Positions 43,359-51,717 are shown, counted from the first letter of the stretch. The stretch: 64,000 bases of DNA from Pollutimonas thiosulfatoxidans (GCF_004022565.1 NZ_CP022987.1:248001-312000), one strand, 5' to 3'. Notes: generated from the sequence alone by a model not told the origin. Numbers and translations are program-made.

Positions 43359-44393
43359 TTGAAAGAAAAAATTCTTGTCGCTAGAGCGACTTTCCCCGAC
43401 ATCATTGCCCGCCTTGAAGAGCACTTTGAGGTCGAGCGAAACCATGATGATAGCCCTTTGTCGGGTGACGAGCTGCAAAGCCGCATTGCTGACAAGGTGG
43501 GCGCAATACTGATGGGTGGTGAGCGGATCGACGAGATTGTTATTGCTGGCGCTGGCAAGCTGCGCGCCGTTTCGAATTGCGCCGCCGGGTACAACAACTT
43601 TGATCTTCCGGCTCTCACCCGTGCGGGGATTATCGCAAGCAATACTCCTGAGGTGTCGAACGAGAGCGTAGCTGATTTCGGCTGGGCGCTTATGCTAGCG
43701 GCAGCGCGTCGCGTCGCCGACAGCGATCGGTTCGTTCGCTCCGGAGAGTGGGGCGGATTTGCTTATGATCTTTTCCTGGGCGTGGACCTTCATGGCTCTA
43801 CCTTGGGCATTATTGGAATGGGCCGCATAGGTCAGGCAATCGCTCGGCGCGCAGCCGGCTTCGACATGTCAGTCCTCTATCATAACCGCTCTCGCCTTGA
43901 TCCCGCATTGGAGCAAGCGTGCAGCGCACGATATGTTTCCAAGGAAATACTGCTGGAGCAGGCCGATCACGTGGTGCTTGTGTTGCCGTATAGCGCCTCC
44001 GCCCACCATACGATAGGTGCAGCTGAACTCAGGCTCATGAAACGGACGGCTACGCTGGTGAATATAGCCAGGGGAGGCATCGTGGACGATGATGCCTTGG
44101 CCGCGGCCCTTGGGGATGGCAGCATAGCCGCTGCTGCCCTGGACGTATTCGAAGATGAGCCCCGGGTACATCCGGCGTTGCTCGAAGCGCCAAACCTGAT
44201 TATGTCGCCCCATATTGGAAGCGCTACCACAAAGACGCGCCGCGCCTTAGCCAACTTGGCTGTGGATAACTTGATTGCTGCGCTGGGCTACGGCCCTAAC
44301 GCCGGCGAACCGCCATCGATACTCAATCCTGAGGTGCTGGGAACCGCAAGAGAGCGGATGCCGGCAGTTTCAATGCAAGGAGACAATGCATGA
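43359..44393 (+). CDS. D-2-hydroxyacid dehydrogenase (glyoxylate/hydroxypyruvate reductase-like)
   Basis: A 344-residue NAD(P)-dependent enzyme that interconverts D-2-hydroxyacids and 2-oxo acids. The Rossmann motif is LGIIGMGRIGQAIARRAAG. The catalytic triad is Arg in LVNIARGGIVDDDAL, Glu in LDVFEDEP, and His in MSPHIGSAT. It begins at a TTG (43359) with GGAG upstream and ends overlapping the next gene (ATGA). With the GlcD-like oxidase two genes on, it points to a 2-hydroxyacid intermediate. Confidence 0.92.
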   Translation: MKEKILVARATFPDIIARLEEHFEVERNHDDSPLSGDELQSRIADKVGAILMGGERIDEIVIAGAGKLRAVSNCAAGYNNFDLPALTRAGIIASNTPEVSNESVADFGWALMLAAARRVADSDRFVRSGEWGGFAYDLFLGVDLHGSTLGIIGMGRIGQAIARRAAGFDMSVLYHNRSRLDPALEQACSARYVSKEILLEQADHVVLVLPYSASAHHTIGAAELRLMKRTATLVNIARGGIVDDDALAAALGDGSIAAAALDVFEDEPRVHPALLEAPNLIMSPHIGSATTKTRRALANLAVDNLIAALGYGPNAGEPPSILNPEVLGTARERMPAVSMQGDNA

Positions 44394-45622
44394 ACAAGAA
44401 CAGTATTTGCAGTTATATGGCGGCTGCCGCCGCAGTAGTCGCATTCGGGTCTGCACATGGACAAGCAATACCGGTTTCTGACGATGTGGTCAGGCTTGGC
44501 GTGTTGACCGACCTTAGCGGTCTGAATTCAGATTTTGCCGGCAAGGGATCTGTCGAGGCCGTAAAGCTGGCGATCGAAGACATGGGCGGCAGCGTTGCCG
44601 GGAAAAAGATCGATGTTATCTACGCAGACCATCTGAATAAGGCCGACGTCGCGTCGGCCACAGCGCGAAAATGGTTGGATACAGAAGGTGTCGACATGAT
44701 CACTGATCTGGTGAGCTCACCTACCTCCTTGGCGGTGGTGGATGTGGGTCGCCAAAAGCGGAAGATCACTATGGTGACGGGCGGATACTCGTCGCGTCTG
44801 ACCAATGAGGATTGCAGCCCTTACAACGTGCATTACCAAATTGACACGGTGGCGTTGGCAAATACACCGCGGCTGTTGACTGAGCGAGGCGCGAAATCCT
44901 GGTATTTCGTTACGGCGGACTATGCCTTTGGGCGCTCCATGGAGAAAGACGCCACGGCAATGATAGAGGCGGCCGGCGGCAAGGTTGTGGGCAGCGTTTA
45001 CCCGCCGTTCAACAATACCGACTTCTCGTCCTACATGCTGCAGGCACAGTCCTCAGGGGCACAAATGATTGCCTTGGCAAACGCCGGCGGCGACATGATC
45101 AACTCTGTCAAGGCCGCCAATGAGTTCGGACTGACGCTTTCCGATAAGCAAAGCGTCATGGCAATGGCCTTCCTGTTGACTGATGTCCATGCACTTGGCC
45201 TGGACATGGCGCAGAACCTCTACACGATAGAAGGTTTCTACTGGGACTCAAACGAGGAGACTCGCAAATTCGCTCAGCGTTTCTTTGATCGAATGAACAA
45301 AATGCCTTCGGCTATCCAAGCGGCTACCTACTCTTCTGCTTTGACCTATCTCAAAGCTGTCGAGGCCGCCGGTACGGATGACGCGCAAACTGTCATGGAG
45401 CAGATGAAGTCGGCGCCGATCAACGATATTTATGCGACGAACGGCAAGATTCGCGAAGACGGCCGGCTGCTGAAGGATTTGTATGTGGTGCAGGTAAAGA
45501 CGCCGGCCGAATCGAAGAAGGCCTGGGATTACTACCATATCCGGGCCACAGTGCCAGCCGCGGAAGCCTTTCAGCCTTTGTCGCAGTCGACGTGTTCATA
45601 TTTGAAGAAGGATGCGGCCTAG
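44390..45622 (+). CDS. LivK-like ABC transporter substrate-binding protein (orphan)
   Basis: A 410-residue periplasmic protein. The signal peptide covers about residues 1-24 (ending GSAHGQA). The type I periplasmic fold is shown by VRLGVLTDLSGLNSDFAGKG, AVKLAIEDMGGSVAGKKIDV and YFVTADYAFGRSMEKDA. Relatives bind branched-chain amino acids or aromatic and other carboxylates in catabolic clusters. No LivHMGF permease or ATPase genes are in the window, so it must borrow a transporter or act with the TRAP system in an unknown way. A strong hairpin follows the gene. Confidence 0.9.
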   Translation: MNKNSICSYMAAAAAVVAFGSAHGQAIPVSDDVVRLGVLTDLSGLNSDFAGKGSVEAVKLAIEDMGGSVAGKKIDVIYADHLNKADVASATARKWLDTEGVDMITDLVSSPTSLAVVDVGRQKRKITMVTGGYSSRLTNEDCSPYNVHYQIDTVALANTPRLLTERGAKSWYFVTADYAFGRSMEKDATAMIEAAGGKVVGSVYPPFNNTDFSSYMLQAQSSGAQMIALANAGGDMINSVKAANEFGLTLSDKQSVMAMAFLLTDVHALGLDMAQNLYTIEGFYWDSNEETRKFAQRFFDRMNKMPSAIQAATYSSALTYLKAVEAAGTDDAQTVMEQMKSAPINDIYATNGKIREDGRLLKDLYVVQVKTPAESKKAWDYYHIRATVPAAEAFQPLSQSTCSYLKKDAA

Positions 45623-45623
45623 G

Positions 45624-45651
45624 CGAGGCCTGTGGGTAGCCACAGGCCTCG
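45624..45651. repeat. Intercistronic 12-bp hairpin
   Basis: CGAGGCCTGTGG (45624-45635), loop GTAG, CCACAGGCCTCG (45640-45651): twelve perfect base pairs between the binding-protein gene and the FAD oxidase. No T-run follows, so it probably stabilises the upstream message or partly attenuates, as is common after abundant binding-protein genes. Confidence 0.6.
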
Positions 45652-45670
45652 AGTAGGTCCAGGAGTTGCA

Positions 45671-47140
45671 ATGAGTTATGTACCCGAGGCAGGTATCGAG
45701 CAGGCCACTTTAGCAGAGCAGTCCCTGCAAAGCGTTATCAACGAGATCAAGAGTGTCGTGGGTCCCAGCGGATGGCTATCCGCTGATGCGGATATTGCTC
45801 CGTATCTGTGCGAGCAGCGGGGCCTTTATCGCGGGAGCACTGGTCTGGTTGTGCGACCCACGACTACGCAGCAAGTGTCAAAGGTCATGACCATCTGCTC
45901 CCGAGCCAACGTGCCAGTAATTCCGCAAGGTGGAAATACTGGCCTGTGTGGTGGGGCAGTTCCTCCTGCGGACGGTCTCAATATTGTTTTATGTTTATCG
46001 CGCATGCGCAGCATACGGTCCGTGGATCCTGGCAATTTCACAATTACCGTGGACGCGGGCTGCATACTGGCTGAGGTCCAACAGGCGGCAGACCAGCATG
46101 ATCGTCTTTTCCCACTGAGCCTGGGAGCCGAAGGCAGTTGCCAGATCGGCGGAAATTTATCCACTAATGCGGGTGGAATGCAGGTGCTGCGTTACGGAAA
46201 TATGCGAGAGCTCACCCTGGGGCTGGAGGTCGTGTTGGCTGATGGGCGCGTGCTGGATTGCCTGCGCGCGCTGCGCAAGGACAATACAGGCTATGACCTG
46301 AAACAGTTGTTTATCGGTGCGGAGGGAACGTTAGGGGTGATCACTGGGGCGACCTTACGTCTGTTTCCCAAACCTGTTTCGGTCACGACGGCCTATGTTT
46401 CATTGCCCACGCTGCAGTCTGTAATTTCCTTGTTGAGTTTGTCGCGCATGAAGACGGGCGATCAATTGACAGCGTTCGAATTCATGCCGCGATTCGGTGT
46501 GGATATAGCGGTCCGCAATATCCACGACATCCGCGATCCCTTGCCCGGAGAGGCGGATTGGTATGTGTTGATGGAGCTGTCCAGCTCGGTAAACGACGGT
46601 CACCTGGACATCATGTTGGAGACTTTACTGGAGGATGCCCTTGAGGCCGGCCTTATCATCGACGCCGCAGTCGCCAGTAACGATAGCCAGCGTGCCGCTA
46701 TGTGGCGCGTTCGCGAAGCTCTGGTCGAGGCCCAGAAGTTCGAGGGCGCATCAATCAAGTTCGACGTTTCCGTTCCCGTGATGTCGATACCCGAGTTTAT
46801 TCCAGAGGCCTCCCAGGCTTGCCTGGAAGTTCTGCCGTCCGTTCGCCCTTTAGCTTTCGGTCATTGTGGTGACGGTAATGTTCATTTCAACTTGGCTGCG
46901 CCCGTGGATGACGATGGGCGCTTTGGAAACTGGACGCCAGTCTTCAATACTGTGGTTTTTGACATTGTTGAAAAGTATCGCGGGTCCATCAGCGCCGAAC
47001 ATGGCATCGGGTTGACCAAACGCGAAGCTTTAGGTGTTTACAAATCGGACATCGAGCTGGATGTTATGCGCGCCATCAAGGCGGCGCTCGACCCGCTCAA
47101 TACGTTGAATCCCGACAAGGTGATTCCCATACGACTATAA
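45671..47140 (+). CDS. FAD-linked D-2-hydroxyacid oxidase/dehydrogenase (GlcD-like)
   Basis: A 489-residue flavoprotein of the FAD_binding_4 / FAD-oxidase C family (GlcD, D-2-hydroxyglutarate and D-lactate dehydrogenases). The FAD domain has VPVIPQGGNTGLCGGAVP, SLGAEGSCQIGGNLSTNAGG and GLEVVLADGRVLDCL. The C-terminal domain has the metal-site motif FGHCGDGNVHFNLAAP and SAEHGIGLTKREAL. It oxidises a D-2-hydroxyacid to the 2-oxo acid, passing electrons to a membrane acceptor. The ATG at 45671 follows CCAGGAG. The tfdA-like gene follows after 15 bases. Confidence 0.9.
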   Translation: MSYVPEAGIEQATLAEQSLQSVINEIKSVVGPSGWLSADADIAPYLCEQRGLYRGSTGLVVRPTTTQQVSKVMTICSRANVPVIPQGGNTGLCGGAVPPADGLNIVLCLSRMRSIRSVDPGNFTITVDAGCILAEVQQAADQHDRLFPLSLGAEGSCQIGGNLSTNAGGMQVLRYGNMRELTLGLEVVLADGRVLDCLRALRKDNTGYDLKQLFIGAEGTLGVITGATLRLFPKPVSVTTAYVSLPTLQSVISLLSLSRMKTGDQLTAFEFMPRFGVDIAVRNIHDIRDPLPGEADWYVLMELSSSVNDGHLDIMLETLLEDALEAGLIIDAAVASNDSQRAAMWRVREALVEAQKFEGASIKFDVSVPVMSIPEFIPEASQACLEVLPSVRPLAFGHCGDGNVHFNLAAPVDDDGRFGNWTPVFNTVVFDIVEKYRGSISAEHGIGLTKREALGVYKSDIELDVMRAIKAALDPLNTLNPDKVIPIRL

Positions 47141-47155
47141 GGAAGGAGGAACCCC

Positions 47156-48082
47156 ATGGTATTGACCATCAATCGCCTACATGAATCGTTCGCGGCCGAA
47201 ATCACCAACGCAAAGATCAGCGAGGGGCTGGCTGACGCGGCGCTGGAAGAAATTGCAAATGCCATTGACCAGTACGGCGTGGTTGTACTGCGCGACCAGG
47301 AGATCAGCAACGAGCAGCAGATCTCCTTTGCCGAAAATTTCGGAACAATCGAACCATCCGTAACGCGGTATCGAAAAGATACCCCGCAGCGTATCTCGCA
47401 GACCGAGATCGTGGATGTATCGAACTTGGATACGGAGAACCGACCCAGGCCCATAAACGATAGGCTACGCATGCTGCTGCTGGGAAATCGTCTGTGGCAT
47501 ACTGACAGTTCGTTTCGCGCCGTGCCGGGTGCGCTTTCGATGCTGCTGGCCCGCAGCGTCCCCCTGGCAGGCGGAGACACACAGTTCAGCGATACCTGTA
47601 CGGCGTACCAGGACCTGTCCGAGCCCGAAAAGCAGCGCATTGAAGATATGAAGGCGGAGCATTCACTACTGTATTCCCGCGAGCAACTGGGCTTTAGTGA
47701 TTTTTCGGATGACGAGCGCGCGGCGTTGCCGCCTGTGCAACACCCAGTCGTGCGTCGATTGCCAACTGACGGCCGCAAGTCCTTATATATAGGATCGCAT
47801 GCCTCACACCTTATCGGCATGCCATTGCCGGAGGGCCGCATGACATTGCGGGACCTGCTCGATCACGCCACGCAGCCACAATACGTGTATTCACATAAGT
47901 GGCGCGTCGGCGATCTGGTTATTTGGGATAACCGCCGTACCTTGCATCGTGGCAAGTCGTACGATGAGAGCTGTCCCCGGGATCTGAGGCGCGTGACGAC
48001 TTCGCATGTACAAGGGATGTCGACACTTGCGTCGTTGAAGTCAAGACGCCCGAGCGGGCAGGAGATTAGGGGAACGTTATGA
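47156..48082 (+). CDS. TfdA/TauD-family 2-oxoglutarate-dependent dioxygenase
   Basis: A 308-residue Fe(II)/2-oxoglutarate dioxygenase. Iron ligands are His115 and Asp117 in LWHTDSSF and His264 in RTLHRGKSYD; Arg275 should bind 2-oxoglutarate. These line up with TfdA His113/Asp115/His262/Arg273 at a constant offset of two, and further blocks (GGDTQFSDTCTAYQDL, LYIGSHASH, WRVGDLVIWDNR) resemble TfdA of Cupriavidus more than TauD. TfdA hydroxylates aryloxyacetates, giving a phenol plus glyoxylate. Substrate-pocket residues were not checked, so the true substrate is open. Its stop overlaps the next start (ATGA). Confidence 0.92.
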   Translation: MVLTINRLHESFAAEITNAKISEGLADAALEEIANAIDQYGVVVLRDQEISNEQQISFAENFGTIEPSVTRYRKDTPQRISQTEIVDVSNLDTENRPRPINDRLRMLLLGNRLWHTDSSFRAVPGALSMLLARSVPLAGGDTQFSDTCTAYQDLSEPEKQRIEDMKAEHSLLYSREQLGFSDFSDDERAALPPVQHPVVRRLPTDGRKSLYIGSHASHLIGMPLPEGRMTLRDLLDHATQPQYVYSHKWRVGDLVIWDNRRTLHRGKSYDESCPRDLRRVTTSHVQGMSTLASLKSRRPSGQEIRGTL

Positions 48083-48804
48083 GTTCACTACATAGCAACA
48101 ACGGGGCGTTTCGCGCTGAGTTTCGAACAACTATCCCGGAAAGCTACAGCGGCATTCGCCATGCGGCGATCATACTGGGATTCGGCATGCTAGCCATTTG
48201 CCTGTGCCTTTGGTTTTTGTCGACCCCACTTAGCTGGACCGAGCTCGCAATGATCCCTCTCGTTGTTCTGGGATGGAATCTAGTCGAGTGGTGGGGGCAC
48301 AAGCGGTTGCACCGGCCCGGCAAAAGTGCATTCTCCAAAGCGCTTTACACGCGCCACACCTTAACCCACCATCGATTCTTCACCGAGCAGAACGGCGTAC
48401 TCGAGAATGCGCGGGATCTTAAGATTGTTTTTTTTCCAGCCTTTGCTCTGCCGGTCATCACGGTGTTGTCTTTAGTGCCAGCGGCCGTCGCGTGGTGGGT
48501 GATTTCACTTAATGCAGGTCTGGTGTTTGTGATCACATCGGTGGTCATGTATCTATTGTTCGAGGCCTTCCATCTATGTGCTCATCTTCCGGATACGCAC
48601 TGGACGACTCGGCTACCGCTGATCAGCACAATGCGGCGCCATCATCTTGCTCATCATGATCCATCGCTAATGATGACGCACAATATGAACTTTACTTTGC
48701 CTTGGGCAGACTGGTTCTTCAAAACCAGCGATGTGCAGAGGGGTTTCTGGGGCACCACCTTCAATGGCGGGTCGTCGCAATACGTGCGCCGTCCTAAGCC
48801 TTGA
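48079..48804 (+). CDS. Membrane di-iron fatty acid hydroxylase / sterol desaturase family protein
   Basis: A 241-residue membrane protein with about four helices. The eight-histidine di-iron set is clear: HKRLH (about residue 74), RHTLTHH (about 94), HLCAH and MRRHHLAHHD (about 190-200). This is the FA_hydroxylase (sterol desaturase superfamily) pattern, enzymes that hydroxylate or desaturate unactivated carbons with O2. It overlaps the dioxygenase gene by four bases, so both oxygenases are made together. It ends facing the IclR gene. Confidence 0.88.
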   Translation: MSSLHSNNGAFRAEFRTTIPESYSGIRHAAIILGFGMLAICLCLWFLSTPLSWTELAMIPLVVLGWNLVEWWGHKRLHRPGKSAFSKALYTRHTLTHHRFFTEQNGVLENARDLKIVFFPAFALPVITVLSLVPAAVAWWVISLNAGLVFVITSVVMYLLFEAFHLCAHLPDTHWTTRLPLISTMRRHHLAHHDPSLMMTHNMNFTLPWADWFFKTSDVQRGFWGTTFNGGSSQYVRRPKP

Positions 48805-48816
48805 TTAATTTTGAGA

Positions 48817-48866
48817 GGCGGACATCTGCGTTGTTTAAGACCATCTCTCTTTTAGCAGATGTCGCC
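48817..48866. repeat. Inverted repeat between convergent genes
   Basis: GACATCTGC (48821-48829) pairs with GCAGATGTC (48855-48863), extended by GGC/GCC with a one-base bulge; the loop is 25 bases. It lies between the hydroxylase gene and iclR and could terminate either transcript, though neither side has a good T-run. Confidence 0.4.
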
Positions 48867-48883
48867 TTAAAAACTGAAGGCTG

Positions 48884-49711
48884 CTAGTCCAGAGCCTTAT
48901 AGCCCATGACCAACGATAACTCTTTGGCGCAGGCGGTGAGTGAACGAATAATTGAGCTCTGTTTGGGTTTGGATCGTTCGGTCGGAGCGGCTACGATTAG
49001 CGCTGCGACAGGTACGCCGGGGCTCACAAGGATCGGGGTGGCATAGGCCGAGACCCCCACGTGGGTATCGTCTGACGTCGTGGCAATGCCACTTTCTTGA
49101 ATGGTCTCAATCATGCTGCGTAGCGCTTGACGGTCGATTACCGTACCCGTTGCGGTCGTGGTCGGCTTGAAGCTCTTCAAATAAGCTTCTCGTTGTTCTT
49201 TGGGCATGAAGGCCAGCAATGCCCGGCCACCAGACGACGAATACAGCGGCCGCCTTTCTCCGATTGACGCCATGAACCGTATGGGGTGCTTGCTCTCTGC
49301 GCGAGCTATATAGATGGCTTCATTCTGATCGGGCGTGAGACTTGAGATGAACACCGTTTCACCCACGTCGTCGGCCAGTTGACGTATGAAAGGCATCGCC
49401 AGGTCGGGTAATTCGGTGAGATCGACCGACTTTGCCTGCGCACTGTTGATCAGCGCCGCCAAGGAAAAGGCAGAGTTGCCGAGATGGTATTGGGAACCCG
49501 CCAACCTCACGTAGCCTTCTTGGCACAGCGCTCTGAGCAGGGAGAATGTGCTCGTTTTGGGCGCACTTAGCATCGCGCTGATCTTGGAAAGATTTTGTCC
49601 AGTATCTTGATGCTTGGCGAGGATCTGGATAATCTTCAAGATACGGGCTGGTGACCGCAGTCTGGGCTGTTCCTGTGTTTCTATGGGTCCATCTGTCGGC
49701 TTAGCTTGCAT
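48884..49711 (-). CDS. IclR-family regulator of the island
   Basis: A 275-residue regulator. A short charged N-terminus (to about 18) precedes the winged helix (SPARILKIIQILAKHQD, LSKISAMLSAPKTSTFSLLR). The effector domain begins about residue 95 and includes ETVFISSLTPDQNEAIYIAR and GVSAYATPILVSPGVPVAAL. IclR proteins often activate or repress neighbouring catabolic operons in response to a small acid. It lies between the two halves of the pathway genes and dctP, making it the obvious candidate to bind the repeated TTC-N8-GAA sites. Confidence 0.92.
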   Translation of the reverse strand: MQAKPTDGPIETQEQPRLRSPARILKIIQILAKHQDTGQNLSKISAMLSAPKTSTFSLLRALCQEGYVRLAGSQYHLGNSAFSLAALINSAQAKSVDLTELPDLAMPFIRQLADDVGETVFISSLTPDQNEAIYIARAESKHPIRFMASIGERRPLYSSSGGRALLAFMPKEQREAYLKSFKPTTTATGTVIDRQALRSMIETIQESGIATTSDDTHVGVSAYATPILVSPGVPVAALIVAAPTERSKPKQSSIIRSLTACAKELSLVMGYKALD

Positions 49712-49840
49712 ATTTTCGTTATTGGAAAAGGGGAGGGCTATCGGTTACGGAGTGATGGTCGCGCTGTGCAATACGGGGCGCTCAATGCCGATAGCAGCGT
49801 AGTTGTGTTTCATCTACGCTGCAAGCCCACCCAACTGATA

Positions 49841-50926
49841 TTACTTGACGCTTGCCAGGAAGTTCTGCATTGGTCCCTCGGCAACCGAGAACCACTGGTT
49901 GCTGTCGTCGCGGAACCGCAGCCACGGATCCAAGATCTTCTTGAAGCGCGGGTTTCTCTCAGCTTCGGTAAGGAACAGCTCGTTCGAAAGCTTATAGCAT
50001 TCTTCCATGATCTCCTTGGAGAACCAGCGCAGTTGGCCACCGTTCTTTAGGATTCGTGCCAACGCTGCTGGATTAGCAGCATCATACTGGGCTTGAATTT
50101 GCACGTGTGTTTCATAAGTAGCTGTTTCCAACGCCGCCTGGTACTCCTTGGGTAGTTGGTCCCACGCCTTGATGCCGACGTAGAACGACTCTTGCGGGCC
50201 GGCGTCCCACCAGCCTGGAGCATAGTAGTACGGCGCTACCTTGTTGAAACCCAATTTTTCATCATCAAAGGGGCCCACGAACTCGGCCGCATCTATGGTG
50301 CCTTTCTCAAGTGCTGAATAAACGTCACCGGCTGGAATCTGTTGCGGTACCGCACCCAGTTTTTCGAAGATGCGCCCCGCCATCCCACCAATGCGGAACT
50401 TCAGGCCGTTGATATCGGCAACGGTGTTGATCTCTTTGCGGAAAAAGCCTCCCATCTGGGTGCCGGTGTTCCCGCCCATAAAATTGATGATGCCGTATTC
50501 CTTGAAGAACTCACGCAGCAATTCCTTGCCGCCACCTTTTTCGAACCAGGCAGTCTGCTGACGCGAGTTCAGACCGAAAGGAAGGCCAGAGTCAAAGGTA
50601 AACGCCGAGTCCACGCCCGAGAAATACTGGGACACGGTGTGCGCCATTTCAACGGTACCGTTCTGGACAGCACCCATAACCTCAAATGGCGGAACGATCT
50701 CGCCGCCTGGAAAGGCGCGGATGTTGAATTTGCCGCCTGTTAGCTCCGAAATACGTTTGCACATGCGTTCGGAACCGCCGAAGATCGTGTCCAAAGATTT
50801 TGGGAAACTGGACGCCAGGCGCCAGTTGATCGTCGGCGTGGACTGGGCCAAGGCCGGAGCAGCAATAGCTCCCAATGAGGCTGTAGCTCCGAGCGCTGCG
50901 TTTTTAATAAAGGAACGGCGTTGCAT
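49841..50926 (-). CDS. dctP: TRAP transporter substrate-binding protein, TakP-like, Tat-exported
   Basis: A 361-residue periplasmic binding protein. The N-terminus MQRRSFIKNAALGATASLG is a twin-arginine (RRSFIK) signal with cleavage near ALAQS. The mature part (WRLASSFPKSLDTIFGGSER, FMGGNTGTQMGGFFRKEINT, IPAGDVYSALEKGTIDAAEF, PYYYAPGWWDAGPQ) closely follows TakP of Rhodobacter, which binds 2-oxo acids with sodium, and the chloroaromatic-type FcbT1. It should feed DctQM encoded about 10 kb away on the other strand. An AGGAGAC lies before the ATG at 50926. Confidence 0.92.
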   Translation of the reverse strand: MQRRSFIKNAALGATASLGAIAAPALAQSTPTINWRLASSFPKSLDTIFGGSERMCKRISELTGGKFNIRAFPGGEIVPPFEVMGAVQNGTVEMAHTVSQYFSGVDSAFTFDSGLPFGLNSRQQTAWFEKGGGKELLREFFKEYGIINFMGGNTGTQMGGFFRKEINTVADINGLKFRIGGMAGRIFEKLGAVPQQIPAGDVYSALEKGTIDAAEFVGPFDDEKLGFNKVAPYYYAPGWWDAGPQESFYVGIKAWDQLPKEYQAALETATYETHVQIQAQYDAANPAALARILKNGGQLRWFSKEIMEECYKLSNELFLTEAERNPRFKKILDPWLRFRDDSNQWFSVAEGPMQNFLASVK

Positions 50927-50956
50927 TTATGTCTCCTGATTAATTAATCAATCAAA

Positions 50957-51001
50957 TGTTCTCATAAATATACACTGTGGTCAATGTTCTTATTTGAGAA
51001 C
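50957..51001 (-). promoter_or_regulatory. dctP promoter region with paired operator-like sites
   Basis: On the minus strand a TTGACC -35 corresponds to 50979-50984. Upstream of it lies the palindrome GTTCTTATTTGAGAAC (50986-51001; TTC-N8-GAA), and a second TGTTC site begins at 50957, exactly 28 bp from the TGTTC at 50985. The -10 element is poor. The arrangement mirrors that before the alcohol dehydrogenase. Confidence 0.45.
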
Positions 51002-51100
51002 TTTTGAGTCGAGCACGTTCAGTTGTCGACGGGTATCAGCGCGCTCGTTGCACCGAGATATGACAGTAGGGGAGTAGTTGTCGTATTTGCCGCGAAGCGC

Positions 51101-51717
51101 GGCTCTTCATCATGATCGGGGGACGATCGACATTCATTAGACTTGTTTTTGCGAAGAACTCGTCTAAAGGAAACAATGCCGATGTCCCCAATCGATTCTA
51201 TCCTAGGGATCCCTGGACTGGTGGTCCAGGCCGTAAGACGAATGAAGGATACTCATGTGTGGGCAGGGCCACGTAAGCGGCCGGCCTGCGTGCACTGCGC
51301 AGGCAACCAGGTGCGCGTCAAGGCCACTTACCTGCTTACGCTCAAGCATACGCGCCAGGGAAATAAGCTGGTGGTGCTGCACCTGCGCGTGCCCAAGTAT
51401 CACTGCGTAGACTGCAACCGCTATTTCCGGCATCGTTTTGCCGGGATTCTTCCCAGGCTACGTGCCACCGAGACGTACCGGCTGGAGGTCTTTGAAGCCG
51501 ACGAGGGCGGTGTCAGCCAGCGCAAGCTGACTCACACGCACCGCATCGGTAGTGTGACGGTCGAGCGCTGGTATCAATCCTTTGTGAAGCGGCGGGTGTT
51601 GGAGCTCTCAGGCCGCAGTTGCCCGCAAGTACTTGGGATTGATGAGCACTTTTTCACACGCAAACGCGAGTCTTGGCTCAATGCGGTTGGAAGAGCCTTG
51701 GAGAATGGCTCGTTTGT
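51101..51717 (+). mobile_element. ISL3-family insertion sequence remnant (left end and truncated transposase)
   Basis: GGCTCTTCATCATGATCGGG at 51101-51120 looks like an ISL3-family terminal repeat. A transposase frame starts at ATG 51176 with AAGGA upstream (MPMSPIDSILGIPGLVVQAV) and carries the zinc-ribbon cysteines in ACVHCAGNQVRV and YHCVDCNRYFRHRF and an HTH-like segment (SQRKLTHTHRIGSVTVERWY), as in IS1001-type transposases. It breaks off just after LGIDEHFFTRKR, that is, after only the first catalytic Asp region, and abuts the 3' end of tRNA-Cys. The rest of the DDE domain and the right end are missing, so the element is inactive. Confidence 0.8.

Larger units (their letters stand above)
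37050..51717. other. Probable horizontally acquired catabolic island
   Basis: About 14.7 kb, visibly richer in A+T and with less GC-biased codon use than either flank. It holds a TRAP transporter, seven oxidoreductases or related enzymes, a LivK-like binding protein and an IclR regulator, and ends in an insertion-sequence remnant flush with the tRNA-Cys 3' end. No integrase, relaxase or clear left-end repeat of the tRNA is seen, so the boundaries (especially the left one) are approximate. The claim of transfer is inference from composition, content and border. Confidence 0.55.

Noticed and set aside
37050..51717. Aromatic ring-cleavage pathway or CoA-dependent beta-oxidation
   Set aside because: No ring-cleaving dioxygenase, CoA ligase, thiolase or enoyl-CoA hydratase is present among the genes.
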